Part shown: piece by piece, positions 34,512 to 44,366 of the stretch
How the letters are laid out: every line of letters starts with the position of its first letter
How positions within the stretch are numbered: position 1 is the first letter of the stretch
Source: Polymorphum gilvum SL003B-26A1
GTDB lineage: Bacteria > Pseudomonadota > Alphaproteobacteria > Rhizobiales > Stappiaceae
Length of the DNA stretch: 64,000 nt
Direction: 5' to 3'
NCBI RefSeq assembly: GCF_000192745.1
Contig: NC_015259.1
Coordinates: 557,001-621,000 of the forward strand
Notes under the pieces: model-generated
What the model saw: only the letters and a program-made list of their open reading frames with translations
Databases searched by the model: none
Told to the model about the DNA's origin: nothing
Made by a program: the position numbers and the translations under genes

Positions 34512-35782
34512 TCCTTTGCTCCCGCGCTGGATGGGGTCGGCGCCGGGGCGTGCATCAGCGGTGCGCTGTCGACGATGCCGCCGGGCAGCAGGGCTGGAAA
34601 CTGCGTCTGGGTCCAGCGCAACAGCTGCACCGCCGGGCTGCCGATCAGCAACTTGGCCGCCGGTTGCGTCCACAGGATCTGGTCGATCATGTCGTTCGGC
34701 CGGTAGACCGCGTCTGCGATGCCGTTGCCGTCGGTATCGAACGCGGCGTGGTCACTCCAGAAGTTGCCACGTCCGTCCTTGCTCCATTCGAGATTCCGGC
34801 TGCCGACATACTTGACCTGGGTCTTATTGCCGACAAAGGCATTGCCGCTGAAGGCGTTCTGCTCGGAGCCGGCGGTGAAGTGGATGCCGATCGGGCAACC
34901 TTCGAAGCGGTTGCCTTCGACGGCGTTCTTGTTGGCGTTGTACATGAACAGGCATTTCTCGCCGCCGCCGCGCACCAGGTTGCCGGAAATGGTCGCGCTG
35001 TTGGCATAGTTCAGCATCAGTCCGTGATTGCGGTCACCGAGGGAGGCGTTGTCGGTCACGGTGAGCCGGTTGGAGAACATCAGCGCATAGCCGACGTCGT
35101 TGCCGATCGAGACGTTGCCGGTGATCTGGCCCTGGTTGCCGTACATGTAATGCACGGCGAAGCGCACCTCCTCGAAGAGGTTGTGGCGGAAGGCGTTGTT
35201 GTGACTGGCGTTGACGAACACGCCGTCGCGGCCATAGCGGATGGTGTTGCGTTCGGCGATCAGGCCGGAGGCATTCCACGCATAGATGCCGTTGCCGCGC
35301 TCGTTTAGGCGCAGGTCGCGGCGGCCCTCGATCAGGTTGTCCGTCACGACGGCGTCGGAGGCGCCGCGGACGTCGACCCCGACGAGATTGTCCAGGATCC
35401 GGTTGCCGACGATCCGGGCGCCGCGGGCGTTTCGGGTCAGCTTGATGCCGGCGTCGATGGTTTCATGGGACAGGCCGGAGCCGGTCGCAGTCAGTCCGGC
35501 CACGATCGTCTCGGGAGCGTCGACGGTGATGACGCTGCCGGTTCCGGGGCCCTTGACGATGGCCTTGCCGTTGCCGTCGAGCGTCAGCGGCTTGTCGATG
35601 AGCACCGGTCCGTCATGGGTGCCGGGCGCGAGCCGGAGAACGTCCCCGGCGCGCGCTTCGGCGATCGCTGTTGCGAGCGCGCCCGGAGCCGGCACGACCT
35701 CCCGCTCCGCAGCCCCGGCCGGAAGTGCGGCCATGAGGGCGAGCGTCAACGAGAGGACGGCCGGGATCCGGGTGCGGCGCAT
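34508..35782 (-). CDS. nosD: Periplasmic copper-processing protein NosD
   Basis: A 424-residue exported protein with a Sec signal peptide (VLSLTLALMAALPAGAA). The body is a right-handed beta-helix built of short repeats rich in asparagine and glycine, for example IVGNRILDNLVGVDVRG and ALMFSNRLTVTDNASLGDRN, as in other NosD/CASH-domain proteins. NosD works with NosF and NosY to mature the CuZ centre. The ATG at 35782 is two bases from the nosZ stop. Confidence 0.9.
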   Translation of the reverse strand: MRRTRIPAVLSLTLALMAALPAGAAEREVVPAPGALATAIAEARAGDVLRLAPGTHDGPVLIDKPLTLDGNGKAIVKGPGTGSVITVDAPETIVAGLTATGSGLSHETIDAGIKLTRNARGARIVGNRILDNLVGVDVRGASDAVVTDNLIEGRRDLRLNERGNGIYAWNASGLIAERNTIRYGRDGVFVNASHNNAFRHNLFEEVRFAVHYMYGNQGQITGNVSIGNDVGYALMFSNRLTVTDNASLGDRNHGLMLNYANSATISGNLVRGGGEKCLFMYNANKNAVEGNRFEGCPIGIHFTAGSEQNAFSGNAFVGNKTQVKYVGSRNLEWSKDGRGNFWSDHAAFDTDGNGIADAVYRPNDMIDQILWTQPAAKLLIGSPAVQLLRWTQTQFPALLPGGIVDSAPLMHAPAPTPSSAGAKE

Positions 35783-35784
35783 GA

Positions 35785-37704
35785 TCAGGCCTCGCGCGGT
35801 TCGACGAACATGCGACCGCGCATCTCCATGTGCAGCGCATGGCAGAACCACTGGCAATAGTACCAGTGCACGCCGGGGCGTTCCGCGACGAAGGTCACCG
35901 AGGCGGTCGCCTGCGGTGCGACCTCCATGGCGACGCCGAAGTTGGACAGACAGAAGCCATGGGTGAGGTCGTCGATGTCGTCCATGTTGGTGATATAGAC
36001 AGTCACCTCGTCGCCCTGCCTGACCGTGAACTTCTCGAGGCTGAAGGTCGGCGCCACAGAGTGCATGTAGACGCGAACCTTGTTGCCGTCACGGATCACG
36101 TCGGCGCCCCAGTCGAGATCGACGCCATCGGCCTCGGCCTGGCGCCGTGCGTCCTCCCACATCGGATCGTCCCGGTTCCAGACGTTGACGGGGTTCACCT
36201 TGGAGCGGTGGACGAGGATCGAATCGTGCGGCTCGGCGAAGGTCGGGCCATCGTGCACGACCTTCATCTCGTCGCTGGAGATGTCGATCAGCTGCTCGTT
36301 CTCGGGCTTCAGCGGACCGACGTTGAGGAACCGGTCCTTGGAGAACTTGTTCATCGAGATCAGCCACTTGCCATCGGCCTCGGCGGTCTCGCCCATGGTC
36401 GTCGAGTTGTGGCCCGGCTGGTAGTGGACGTCGACCTTGGAAACGATCGGGTCGACATCCTCGCCGGCAAAGGCGCGGATCGCCTTCTCGATGTCCCACT
36501 TGACTACCTGGCTGTCGAGAAACAGCGTCGTGTAGGCGTAGCCCTTGCCGTCGAAGGCGGTGTGGAGCGGGCCGAGGCCGAGCTGCGGCTCGGCGACGAT
36601 GCAGGACCTCGGATCGGCGTCGCTGTCGAACAGGGCGTCGACCTTGGTCACGTCGATGACCGAGACGGTCGGCGACAGCTTGCCGTTGATGACGACGTGC
36701 TTCTTGTCCGGCGCCGTGTTGCAGCCATGCGGGCTGTTCGGGATCGGGATGTAGCGGGTGTAGTTCTTGTTTTGGCCCTTGCGGCCGTCGATCACCTTGA
36801 CGCCGTTCAGTTCCTGGTAGTCGCCTGCCGCAACGCCGGCCTCGATCTCCTTGATGTTGAAGACGACGACATGGTCCAGTTCGTTCGCCGTCATCTCGGC
36901 GAGGTTGGTGCCCATTTCCGAATTGTAGCTGGTCGAGAAGGCATACTTGCCCTGGTAGTCGCAGTCGGTGTTGTCGAGGTTGCCGCTGACGATCACCTGC
37001 CAGGCGATTTCCATCGTGTCGCCGTCGATGGCGGTGAAGATGTTCACGTATTGCGATGGATCGTCGAGGATCTTGCCGTCGTTGATCAGCGGCGCCTCGT
37101 GCTCGCCGTTGGCGAAGATGTAGCCGGTGCGCGGGTACTTCTGCGGCCGCATGCCGTGGATGTCGTGCGCGTTAGGGATCTCGATGATCTTGTCGCACTT
37201 CATGACGTCGCAGCGGATGCGGGCGACGCGGGTGTTCGCCTTGTCCTGCATGAACAGGTAGCGGCCGTCATAGGTGCCGTCGGTGAACGACATGTGCGGG
37301 TGGTGCAGGTCGCCGTTGTCGTAGGTCACCTTGCCCTGGGCGGCGAGATAGGCCTTGGTTTCGGGGAGCAGCCCCTCGGTCAGGATCTTGAGCGACTCGT
37401 TGGTCTGGCCCCAGCCTGTCGCCGAGCAGCGATTGAACACCGGCACGCGCATCAGTTCGCGCATTGAGGGGATGCCCATGATGCGCAATTCGCCGGTCTG
37501 GCCGGACGACCAGAAGCCGTAATATTCGTCGAGCTCTCCGGGAGCGAGTTCGAACTTCCCGCCGCCTTCTGCGGCACGCGCGCCGGTCATCGCCTGGGCG
37601 CCGGCGAAGGCAACTGCGCCCATGCCGGCAACAACCGCGGTCTTGGCGGTCCCGCCCAAGAGGTCGCGGCGCGACAGGCCCATGTCTTCAGTCTTCTCCG
37701 TCAT
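35785..37704 (-). CDS. nosZ: Nitrous oxide reductase NosZ (clade I)
   Basis: A 639-residue periplasmic copper enzyme that reduces N2O to N2. The N-terminus carries a twin-arginine signal (SRRDLLGG), which marks clade I. The body is a seven-bladed propeller holding the CuZ site. The C-terminal cupredoxin domain binds CuA through Cys617, Cys621, His625 and Met628 ([12 protein letters not shown]). Length matches clade I enzymes (about 635-650). It follows nosR after 27 nt, with an AAGGAGA-type ribosome site on the minus strand. Copies of the catalytic histidines appear intact (DLHHPHMSF near residue 130). Confidence 0.96.
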   Translation of the reverse strand: MTEKTEDMGLSRRDLLGGTAKTAVVAGMGAVAFAGAQAMTGARAAEGGGKFELAPGELDEYYGFWSSGQTGELRIMGIPSMRELMRVPVFNRCSATGWGQTNESLKILTEGLLPETKAYLAAQGKVTYDNGDLHHPHMSFTDGTYDGRYLFMQDKANTRVARIRCDVMKCDKIIEIPNAHDIHGMRPQKYPRTGYIFANGEHEAPLINDGKILDDPSQYVNIFTAIDGDTMEIAWQVIVSGNLDNTDCDYQGKYAFSTSYNSEMGTNLAEMTANELDHVVVFNIKEIEAGVAAGDYQELNGVKVIDGRKGQNKNYTRYIPIPNSPHGCNTAPDKKHVVINGKLSPTVSVIDVTKVDALFDSDADPRSCIVAEPQLGLGPLHTAFDGKGYAYTTLFLDSQVVKWDIEKAIRAFAGEDVDPIVSKVDVHYQPGHNSTTMGETAEADGKWLISMNKFSKDRFLNVGPLKPENEQLIDISSDEMKVVHDGPTFAEPHDSILVHRSKVNPVNVWNRDDPMWEDARRQAEADGVDLDWGADVIRDGNKVRVYMHSVAPTFSLEKFTVRQGDEVTVYITNMDDIDDLTHGFCLSNFGVAMEVAPQATASVTFVAERPGVHWYYCQWFCHALHMEMRGRMFVEPREA

Positions 37705-37731
37705 GACAGTCTCCTTGGTTTGTCTTCGGAG

Positions 37732-39936
37732 TCATTTCGCCGGCGCTCGTTCGGCCGCATTGGCCCAGTCCGCTTCCGGCTTCGGGGATCCCGCTCGGGC
37801 TTCGAAGCGCTGGCGTTTCGCCAGCTTCTTGATGCAGACCGGGCATTTCTGGTCGTGCTGGTACAGAACCTGGCAATGCAGGCAGTTCAGGCACTCGTTG
37901 GGGTTGATGTTGCCTTCGGGATGGATGGCCTGGACCATGCATTCCTTGGCGCAGCGTTGGCAGGGATTGCCGCACTCGCGGTAGCGCTTCAGCCAGTCGA
38001 ACATCCGCAGGCGGGCTGGAATCGCCAGTGCGGCGCCGAGCGGACAGAGGTAGCGGCAGTAGAACCGTTCGATGAACAGGCCGACCAGCAGCAGGCCGAC
38101 GGCGAAGGCGACGAAGGGCCAGGCGCGCTGGAACTTCAGGATGATGGCCGTCTTGAACGGCTCGACCTCCGCATAGTGTTCGGCCGCTTCGAGCGAGTAC
38201 ATGGATAGACCGAACAGGCCGAGGAAAATCATGTACTTGATCGGCCAAAGCCGTTCGTGCAGGCCCCAGGGAACTTCGAACTGCGGGATGCGACAGACCT
38301 TGGCGATCCGGTTGGTCAGCTCCTGCAGGGCGCCGAAGGGGCACAGCCAGCCGCAATAGGCGCCGCGGCCCCAGAAGATCAGCGCTGCGGCAACGGAGAA
38401 CCACAGCAGAAACACCAGGGGATCCATCAGGAAGGCATCCCAGCTGAACTCTGTGGTCAGCGCCGAGAAGAAGGCGAGCACGTTGACCACGGAGAGTTGG
38501 GCGTTTTCCGTCCAACCCAGCCAGACCAGCGTGAAGGTCAGGAAGGCGATGCGGAACCAGAAGGTGAAGCGTTCGCTGCGCGTCACCTGCATCTGAAAGA
38601 AGAACACGCCGGTCAGAACAGCCAGGGCGACGCCGAGGACAGCAATGTCCGTTGTCCGGTCCTGCCAGATCCGTTTCCACAAGGTCTGCTGCCGGTCTGC
38701 GCCCACAGCCGCCATGACGGCAGTCTCAGCTTGTGAACCCGGGGCGTCCGGATCCACCGCCAGATACGAGTTCGGCAGCCGGTACCCGAGGTCGAAGGTG
38801 AGGAACACCTTGTCGATCGCGCCGATGGCGCGCTGGGCGAGGAGCTGGAGGCGGAAGTCCTTGGCCGGATCGAACCCGGCGTCGGCCGGGATGATGAAGA
38901 TATCCATCTCGGTGAAGGCCGGCGCGCCCTGCGCGGCGATGGTGCCGACGCGGGCATGCTGACGGTCGCGGAAACGAACCGAAATGTCGTCCTGGATCAG
39001 CTGGATGCGGTCGAAGATGCCGCCGCGCACATAGCCTGAGCCCTTGAAGGAATATCGTCCGCGGCCCATCACGACGAGGGCGTGCTCGCCGTCCTTCAGG
39101 CGGGCGCGCAGGTTGGCATAGTCCGCCTCGCCGAGCAGCGACAAGCCGATGGTCGGCACGTCGGCAAGGGCGGCATACATATCGATGTAGGTGTCCGTCT
39201 CGGGACCCGGCTCCGGTCGGGCGATCGCCTTGGCATCGCCCTGGGCGGCGAAGGCGGCGTTGATCTGGCCGATGTCGAGCGACAGGCGGCGCACCGAGCC
39301 GTCGCCGGTGAGTTCCGTCCAGTCGCGTGTCTCGCGCTGCTCCTGGTCGATGATCTTGCGTGGTCCGCTTGCCGCGGCTTCTGGCGAAAGCCCGCCAAGC
39401 CCGAGCAGACGGGCGACCTTCAATCCGGCGCGCACGATGGAATCGTCGATCACCATGATCGTCACCGTCGCCCCGGAGATGATGTCGAGATCGTGGGCCG
39501 AGCCGCCGCGCGCGGCCTCCGCCTTCAGGTCGAGTCCGGCATATTTCTCCGTCACCGCCTGGATGGCGCTGTCGGGAATGCCGATGAGGACGATGGGCTC
39601 CGAGTGCTTGACCAGCCGCACCCCGGTGACGACTGCCGCACCGTCGACGCCGACCAGGGTGTGGATCGGCTTGCCGGAATAGCCGGTGGTGGAAACGAAA
39701 TCGGAGGTCAGGAACACCCAGCCGAGCGTCTCGTTGCCCTTGACGGCGGGTGCCACCGGGAGGTCGCCGCGGATCGGACCATAAGCGGTGGCTCCGGGCA
39801 CGATGTCTCCGGCCGGAACCCGGTCGAGGAACTGCGCCAGCTGTGCGGGAGTCTGTGCTCTTGCCGGCGCAACGGCAAGCAGCAGGACCAGCAAGGCTGC
39901 TTTCAGGAAGGGTTCCGCGAATTTAACGACCAACAC
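37732..39936 (-). CDS. nosR: NosR, membrane flavo-iron-sulfur electron donor for NosZ
   Basis: A 734-residue integral membrane protein required for nosZ expression and for electron delivery to NosZ. After a signal segment comes a periplasmic FMN-binding domain with ISGATVT near residue 153, whose threonine is flavinylated by NosX. Several transmembrane helices follow, with the two cytoplasmic CxxxCP motifs YCGWLCPFG and YCRYLCPLG, and a C-terminal ferredoxin-like part with CGNPCQRCAKEC and CLNCLHCQ. The GTG at 39936 has GGAG closely upstream and lies about 30 nt from the transcription start predicted from the FNR box; a TTG one codon later is also possible. Confidence 0.93.
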   Translation of the reverse strand: MLVVKFAEPFLKAALLVLLLAVAPARAQTPAQLAQFLDRVPAGDIVPGATAYGPIRGDLPVAPAVKGNETLGWVFLTSDFVSTTGYSGKPIHTLVGVDGAAVVTGVRLVKHSEPIVLIGIPDSAIQAVTEKYAGLDLKAEAARGGSAHDLDIISGATVTIMVIDDSIVRAGLKVARLLGLGGLSPEAAASGPRKIIDQEQRETRDWTELTGDGSVRRLSLDIGQINAAFAAQGDAKAIARPEPGPETDTYIDMYAALADVPTIGLSLLGEADYANLRARLKDGEHALVVMGRGRYSFKGSGYVRGGIFDRIQLIQDDISVRFRDRQHARVGTIAAQGAPAFTEMDIFIIPADAGFDPAKDFRLQLLAQRAIGAIDKVFLTFDLGYRLPNSYLAVDPDAPGSQAETAVMAAVGADRQQTLWKRIWQDRTTDIAVLGVALAVLTGVFFFQMQVTRSERFTFWFRIAFLTFTLVWLGWTENAQLSVVNVLAFFSALTTEFSWDAFLMDPLVFLLWFSVAAALIFWGRGAYCGWLCPFGALQELTNRIAKVCRIPQFEVPWGLHERLWPIKYMIFLGLFGLSMYSLEAAEHYAEVEPFKTAIILKFQRAWPFVAFAVGLLLVGLFIERFYCRYLCPLGAALAIPARLRMFDWLKRYRECGNPCQRCAKECMVQAIHPEGNINPNECLNCLHCQVLYQHDQKCPVCIKKLAKRQRFEARAGSPKPEADWANAAERAPAK

Positions 39937-39999
39937 TCGGCTCCGGCTTTGATGCGTTTCTGCTTTTCGCGAGACTGGTCGCTAAGGTCTGCCTTTGCA

Positions 40000-40013
40000 T
40001 TGATAATAATCAA
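40000..40013 (-). promoter_or_regulatory. Perfect FNR/Dnr box upstream of nosR
   Basis: TTGATAATAATCAA matches TTGAT-N4-ATCAA at all ten positions. Centred at 40006.5, it predicts a start near 39965 and a leader of about 29 nt before the nosR GTG. It lies in the most AT-rich stretch of the window (about 39990-40110), as expected of a strong anaerobic promoter in a GC-rich genome. The rest of the 39937-40141 gap shows no gene. Confidence 0.88.
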
Positions 40014-40141
40014 TCAAAAAATTTTTATTGCAAGCTATATCAATGGTTTGAATGAACTCATGAATTTAAAACAATCAATTAATAGGTGATTGCACGATTG
40101 AAATCTATCTTCGTAAGCCGATCCGCGATTGTCGCAGCCCG

Positions 40142-40414
40142 TCAGAGGTTTCGCCGGGGAGGGCGCTCTTCCGCCTGGTCAAGCAGATGCCGCACCCACC
40201 GCGCCGCTGCCCAGGTGGCGGGCACGCCGAGCACAACCGACAGCGCCAGCGCGGCGTGCGGGGAAAGCGCATTCAGGCCGACCGCCTGCCCCATCAGGGC
40301 GAGCATGAACAGGTTGACGGCCACGGCTGCCGCGGTGAAGGGATAGAGCAGGACGGCGAGTTTCCACTGCGGCCTGCGGTCGGTGTTGGCCGAAACGGTC
40401 GAGGAACGGGTCAT
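40142..40414 (-). CDS. Small two-helix membrane protein at the end of the nir operon
   Basis: A 90-residue protein I do not recognise by function. Two hydrophobic helices are evident, residues about 20-40 (LAVLLYPFTAAAVAVNLF) and 50-70 (HAALALSVVLGVPATWAA), with charged, arginine-rich ends. The ATG at 40414 overlaps the stop of the chelatase-like gene by 4 nt, so it is the last gene of the nirS operon. It may be an assembly or membrane-anchoring factor for nitrite reduction or heme handling; that is inference from position. It could also match a small denitrification-associated membrane protein that I cannot name. Confidence 0.7.
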   Translation of the reverse strand: MTRSSTVSANTDRRPQWKLAVLLYPFTAAAVAVNLFMLALMGQAVGLNALSPHAALALSVVLGVPATWAAARWVRHLLDQAEERPPRRNL

Positions 40415-41139
40415 GCGGGCTCCTTTTGGATGGCTTTGGCCAGCGCCATGGCGATTAGGCCGGGGACCGAGGAATGAAGGCCGATCGGCGGCAGGAGCGG
40501 GCCGGCGAAGCCGGCCGCTTCCAGCGCCAGCGGGACGTCGTCGAGGACATGGCCGGCCTGCAGGCTGAAGAACGGCAGGCAGAGTGCCGGCCAGAGGTCT
40601 CTTGCCGCGTCGTCGAGAGCCGGCGCCTGTTCGACGAAGCCGGCCGTCACCGTCCGGAACGGTGTGAGCGTTTGCAGCCTGCGCACGGCTGCCCAAGTGG
40701 TTGCGTCCGACCCCGGACACCGGCGGGAACCGTGGGCGGCCAGCAGCAAAGCCGTGTCCTGCGGTCGCAGGCCGGCGGCCGCCGCACCGTCCAGCGCAGC
40801 GCGGGAAAGCAAGGCGGGCAGGACCGGATCCGCGCCGAAGGCAGCAAGACAACGGGTGGATCCGGCCCCCGCACGCATCAGCCGCTGGGGGAGGTTGATG
40901 CGCGTGAACCAGCCATCGGCCATGAAGAAGGGATAGATGAGCGGCGCGTTGAGGCCGTCGAGCGCCGTCTCCAGGGCACTGTCGGCGGCCAGCGTCGCAC
41001 CGCGGACGGTCCAGCCCGCAAGCCGTTCCGCCACCCGCACGGCCAGCGCCTTCAATGCGCGCTCCTGCGGGGCGGGATCGCTGGGCGAGCCGTGGGCGAC
41101 GATCAGCGCCGCCGGGCGGGGGTCAGTGACTCGTGCCAT
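40411..41139 (-). CDS. CbiX/SirB-like sirohydrochlorin chelatase
   Basis: A 242-residue protein made of two chelatase-like halves. The first contains VAHGSP near residue 16 and YPFFMADGWFTRINLP near 70. The second contains AAHGSR near residue 135 and PFFSLQAGHVLDDVP near 190. In CbiX/SirB enzymes two active-site histidines hold the metal. Here the first half has only the first histidine (Phe or Trp replaces the second), while the second half keeps both, so the active site may be in the C-terminal half. In this operon it would insert iron into sirohydrochlorin to give siroheme, the precursor of heme d1. It overlaps nirN by 17 nt. The function is inferred from fold and location. Confidence 0.7.
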   Translation of the reverse strand: MARVTDPRPAALIVAHGSPSDPAPQERALKALAVRVAERLAGWTVRGATLAADSALETALDGLNAPLIYPFFMADGWFTRINLPQRLMRAGAGSTRCLAAFGADPVLPALLSRAALDGAAAAGLRPQDTALLLAAHGSRRCPGSDATTWAAVRRLQTLTPFRTVTAGFVEQAPALDDAARDLWPALCLPFFSLQAGHVLDDVPLALEAAGFAGPLLPPIGLHSSVPGLIAMALAKAIQKEPA

Positions 41140-42679
41140 CGGAGAAGCTGATCTTGTTCCAGACGTTGTACTTGCCGGACGGCTTGCGCATCGGCAGGCG
41201 GCGGACTTCCTGGAGCGTTGCGGCGTCGTAGACGATCACGGCGCCGTCCTCCTCCCAGATCGAGACCAGTGCGTGGCGGCCGTCGCGGGTGAACTCGGTA
41301 TGGGCGACGGTGGCACCGTCCTGTGGCCGCAGTGTCGCGACGATCTCCAAGCTTTCCTTGTCGATGACATGCATGACGTCCCTGTTTGGGCCGAAGAACA
41401 CATCCGCCCACACGTAGGGCGAGGTCTCGTGGCTGCGCAGGAAGAAGCCGGGGCCGGCCGTCTCGATGGTCTTCACCAGTTGCCAGCTGTCGATGTCGAT
41501 CACCGAAAGCTTGCCCTCCTTCAGGTGCGGCGTTGCCATCACGCGCCGCCCCTGGCTGGTCCAGGTGATGCCGGATCCGAGATGCGGCATGCCGGGCAAG
41601 GGAAGATCGGCGATCTCGCGGCCGACGACGAGATTGACCACGACGCCGCGTTCCCCGTCGCGGCTGGCGCCGATGAGGTTGCGGTAGTCCGGGGTGAAGA
41701 AGAAATCGTCGAGCGGTTCGGCGACGATGATGCGCCGGCGCGCGAACAGGCCCTGCTCGGCGCCGAGCGCCTCCTTCATGCCCGCCTCGTGGCTGTGCAC
41801 GAAGCCGTCGTGGAACGGTCCGGCGTCCTCGCTGGTCGCGATCTCCCAGATCTCGGGAGCATCCTTCAGCGCGAGGATGAAGCTGCGCCGCTGCGGCGCC
41901 TGGTAGACGGCGGACACGCGCGAGGCCGTGCCGTTGCGGCCGACGATGTCTATCACCCTTGCCACGCTCAGGTCGTCGGTCGACAGGATGGTCAAGGTCA
42001 TTGGAAGATAGTTGGCTACCGCCAGCCACTTGCCGTCGTGGCTCATGGCGATGTTTCGGGAGTTCAGGCCCGCGCGCACGCGGCCGACCTCCGTGAGCGA
42101 CCAGACATCGTATTTCTGCACCCAGCCGTCGCGCGACATGACGAACACGAAGCGTCCGTCCGGGCTGTATTTCGGGCCGCCGTGGACGGCAAAGGGCGTC
42201 GCGAAGCGGTCGAGGGTCTCGAAGGTGTCGCCGTCCAGCACGCTGACGTGATGGTCGCCGGTCTCCACCACCAGGGTGATGTTCATCGGATCCGCATCGA
42301 AAGTCGGCGCGGCGGCGGGCGTATAGTCTGCGACCATCTCGCGGCTCGCGGCGATGTCCTGCGGCCCCCAGGCGGGGACCGTCGCCAGCGGCGTGTTCAC
42401 GAAGGCTGCGAGGGCGGCGATCTCGTCCGGCGCGAGGAGGCCGTCGAAGGCGGGCATCTGGGTCGCCGGGCGCCCGTGCGCGATGACATCCTCCAGCACC
42501 AGTCCGCGCATGCGGCCGAGCGTCTCGGGAATGAGCGCCGGGCCGGTGCCGCCGAGACGGCTCTCGGCATGGCAGGCGGCGCAATGCTCGGCGTAGAGCG
42601 CCGGCGCATCCGGCTCGGCGCGCGCGGGCAGGGCGGCGGCAAGGGCGAGAAGGCTACAGGAAACGATGGACCGGATCAT
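41123..42679 (-). CDS. nirN: Cytochrome NirN (c-type plus d1-binding domain)
   Basis: A 518-residue periplasmic protein with a Sec signal peptide ([12 protein letters not shown]). An N-terminal cytochrome c domain carries CAACH at residues 33-37. The rest is an eight-bladed propeller of the d1-binding type related to NirS, ending [13 protein letters not shown]. NirN catalyses the last step of heme d1 synthesis, introducing the acrylate double bond of dihydro-heme d1. It overlaps nirJ by 26 nt, an unusually long overlap, and the chelatase gene by 17 nt. Confidence 0.9.
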   Translation of the reverse strand: MIRSIVSCSLLALAAALPARAEPDAPALYAEHCAACHAESRLGGTGPALIPETLGRMRGLVLEDVIAHGRPATQMPAFDGLLAPDEIAALAAFVNTPLATVPAWGPQDIAASREMVADYTPAAAPTFDADPMNITLVVETGDHHVSVLDGDTFETLDRFATPFAVHGGPKYSPDGRFVFVMSRDGWVQKYDVWSLTEVGRVRAGLNSRNIAMSHDGKWLAVANYLPMTLTILSTDDLSVARVIDIVGRNGTASRVSAVYQAPQRRSFILALKDAPEIWEIATSEDAGPFHDGFVHSHEAGMKEALGAEQGLFARRRIIVAEPLDDFFFTPDYRNLIGASRDGERGVVVNLVVGREIADLPLPGMPHLGSGITWTSQGRRVMATPHLKEGKLSVIDIDSWQLVKTIETAGPGFFLRSHETSPYVWADVFFGPNRDVMHVIDKESLEIVATLRPQDGATVAHTEFTRDGRHALVSIWEEDGAVIVYDAATLQEVRRLPMRKPSGKYNVWNKISFSDGTSH

Positions 42680-43874
42680 GGCTCTTTCCCCGGAATGGCG
42701 TGACGGTCAGCCGCTCTGCGTCGGCGGCGAGGCCGATCTCGGCGGCCGTCAGGTAGCAGGCGGGATCCTCCGCCCAGGGGTCGCCCGTCAGCTGAAGGGC
42801 GCGGATGCGCGTGTTGCCGCCGCACACGTCCTTGTAGGCGCAGGCGCCGCAACGGCCCTTGAGCGGCCGCGGGCGTCGGCGCAGCGTTGCCAGCATCGGG
42901 TCGTCGCCGGTCCACAGCGCCGAGAACGGCGCCTGCCTGACGCTGCCGACGGTGTAGTCCGACCAGTAGGTGTCCGGATGGACCCTGCCCTGGGTGTCGA
43001 TGTTGGCAACGCCGAGTCCGGAGGAATTGCCGCCCCAGGCTTCCAGATGCCTGCGCACGTGCCCGGCCTGCTCCGGCGTGAAGGTTTCGTCGACCCAGCG
43101 CAGGAAGTAGACCGCGTCGGCGTCGTTGTTGCCGGTGACGATCTCCAGGGGGCGGCCGTGGCGGACCGCGGACCAGGCGCGTTCGATCAGCAGGCCCATG
43201 GCCCGGCGGGTGCGGTCGTGCTCGGTGTCCTCGCCGCGGTGCTTGTCGCCGCGACCGGCATAGACCAGATGGGACAGGTAGAACTTGTCGACGCCCTCCG
43301 CCTCGCACAGGTCGAGCATGGCGGGAAGCTGGTCAGCGTTATCGGCGGTGATGGTGAAGCGCAGGCCGACCTTGATGCCCCGCTCCTTGCAGGCGCGCAC
43401 GCCGGCCAGCGCCTCGGCGAAGGCGCCGTCGATGCCACGGAACCAGTCGTTGGTCGCGCCGATCCCGTCGAGCGAGATACCGACATAGTCGAAACCGAGG
43501 CCGGCGACCCGGTCGGCATTCGCTCCGGCCAGTCTGGTGCCGTTGGTCGACAGCGCGAGGTGGCGGAACTTCAGATCGCGCGCGCGCTCGGCCAGTTCGA
43601 AGAAGTCGAAGCGCGACAGCGGCTCGCCGCCCGACAGGATCAGCGCGGGGATGCCGAACGCCTTCAAGTCGTCGAGGACAGCCATCGCCTCGTCGTGGCT
43701 CAGTTCGCCGGGAAACGGCACGTCCGCCGAGGTCGTGTAACAATGCCGGCAGCGCAGGTTGCAGCGCCTGGTCAGGTTCCAGATCACCACCGGCTTCACC
43801 GGCCCGTCGCCGCGGCGCAGGCGCACCGGCGTCGGAGCGACCAGTTCGTGCATGTACTGGGTCAGGCGGAACAT
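42654..43874 (-). CDS. nirJ: Radical SAM heme d1 synthase NirJ
   Basis: A 406-residue radical SAM enzyme. The SAM [4Fe-4S] cluster motif CxxxCxxC is at Cys38, Cys42 and Cys45 (CNLRCRHC), and LSGGEPLSR follows about 57 residues later. A C-terminal SPASM-type cluster region reads [13 protein letters not shown] and ends DPACY. NirJ replaces two propionate side chains of didecarboxysiroheme with oxo groups during heme d1 synthesis. It lies 3 nt after nirH. Confidence 0.94.
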   Translation of the reverse strand: MFRLTQYMHELVAPTPVRLRRGDGPVKPVVIWNLTRRCNLRCRHCYTTSADVPFPGELSHDEAMAVLDDLKAFGIPALILSGGEPLSRFDFFELAERARDLKFRHLALSTNGTRLAGANADRVAGLGFDYVGISLDGIGATNDWFRGIDGAFAEALAGVRACKERGIKVGLRFTITADNADQLPAMLDLCEAEGVDKFYLSHLVYAGRGDKHRGEDTEHDRTRRAMGLLIERAWSAVRHGRPLEIVTGNNDADAVYFLRWVDETFTPEQAGHVRRHLEAWGGNSSGLGVANIDTQGRVHPDTYWSDYTVGSVRQAPFSALWTGDDPMLATLRRRPRPLKGRCGACAYKDVCGGNTRIRALQLTGDPWAEDPACYLTAAEIGLAADAERLTVTPFRGKSHDPVHRFL

Positions 43875-43877
43875 GGC

Positions 43878-44366
43878 TCAGCCCTCCGCGTTCTTCAGCC
43901 GCAGTCCGGTCTTCTTCAGGATGCGGGTGGAATAGAGAATGTCCTGCGCGCGGCAGGCAGGGCCGAGCAGCCGCGCGATTTCCCGGCGCTTGGCTTCCAC
44001 CTCGTCGCGGCTGTGGCCGTGGACCATGGCGAACAGGTTGTAGGGCCAGTCGGGCAGGGCGCGTGGACGCAGATAGCAGTGGCTGACGAAGTCGAGGGCG
44101 CCGACCAGGGCGCCGAGCCGCTCGGCCTCGCCGTCCTCGACGTCCCACACGCTCATGCCGTTCGCTACAAGGCCGAGGGCGTAGTGGTTGGGAGCCAGGG
44201 CGATGCGACGGACGATGCCACGCTCCTTCATCGCCGCCAGCCGCGCGATGACCGTCGCCTCGTCGAGGTTCAGCCAGCTGGCGACCTCGGCATAGGGCGC
44301 TGGCGTCAGCGGCAGGCCGGCCTGCGTTGCCGAGATGATCTGCCGGTCGATCGCGTCGATGCTCAT
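43878..44366 (-). CDS. nirH: Siroheme decarboxylase subunit NirH
   Basis: A 162-residue protein of the Lrp/AsnC fold used here as an enzyme subunit. The N-terminal helix-turn-helix remnant (IDRQIISATQAGLPLTPAPYAEVA) is followed by a ferredoxin-like domain containing NLFAMVHGHSRDEVE. NirD, L, G and H together remove two acetate carboxyls from siroheme. The ATG at 44366 overlaps nirG by 4 nt. I assigned H rather than L by order and by the C-terminal ILYSTRILKKTGLRL. Confidence 0.86.
   Translation of the reverse strand: MSIDAIDRQIISATQAGLPLTPAPYAEVASWLNLDEATVIARLAAMKERGIVRRIALAPNHYALGLVANGMSVWDVEDGEAERLGALVGALDFVSHCYLRPRALPDWPYNLFAMVHGHSRDEVEAKRREIARLLGPACRAQDILYSTRILKKTGLRLKNAEG

Noticed and set aside
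35830-37467. 545-codon plus-strand frame opposite nosZ
   Set aside because: Valine- and aspartate-rich antisense shadow; nosZ has intact copper ligands on the other strand.
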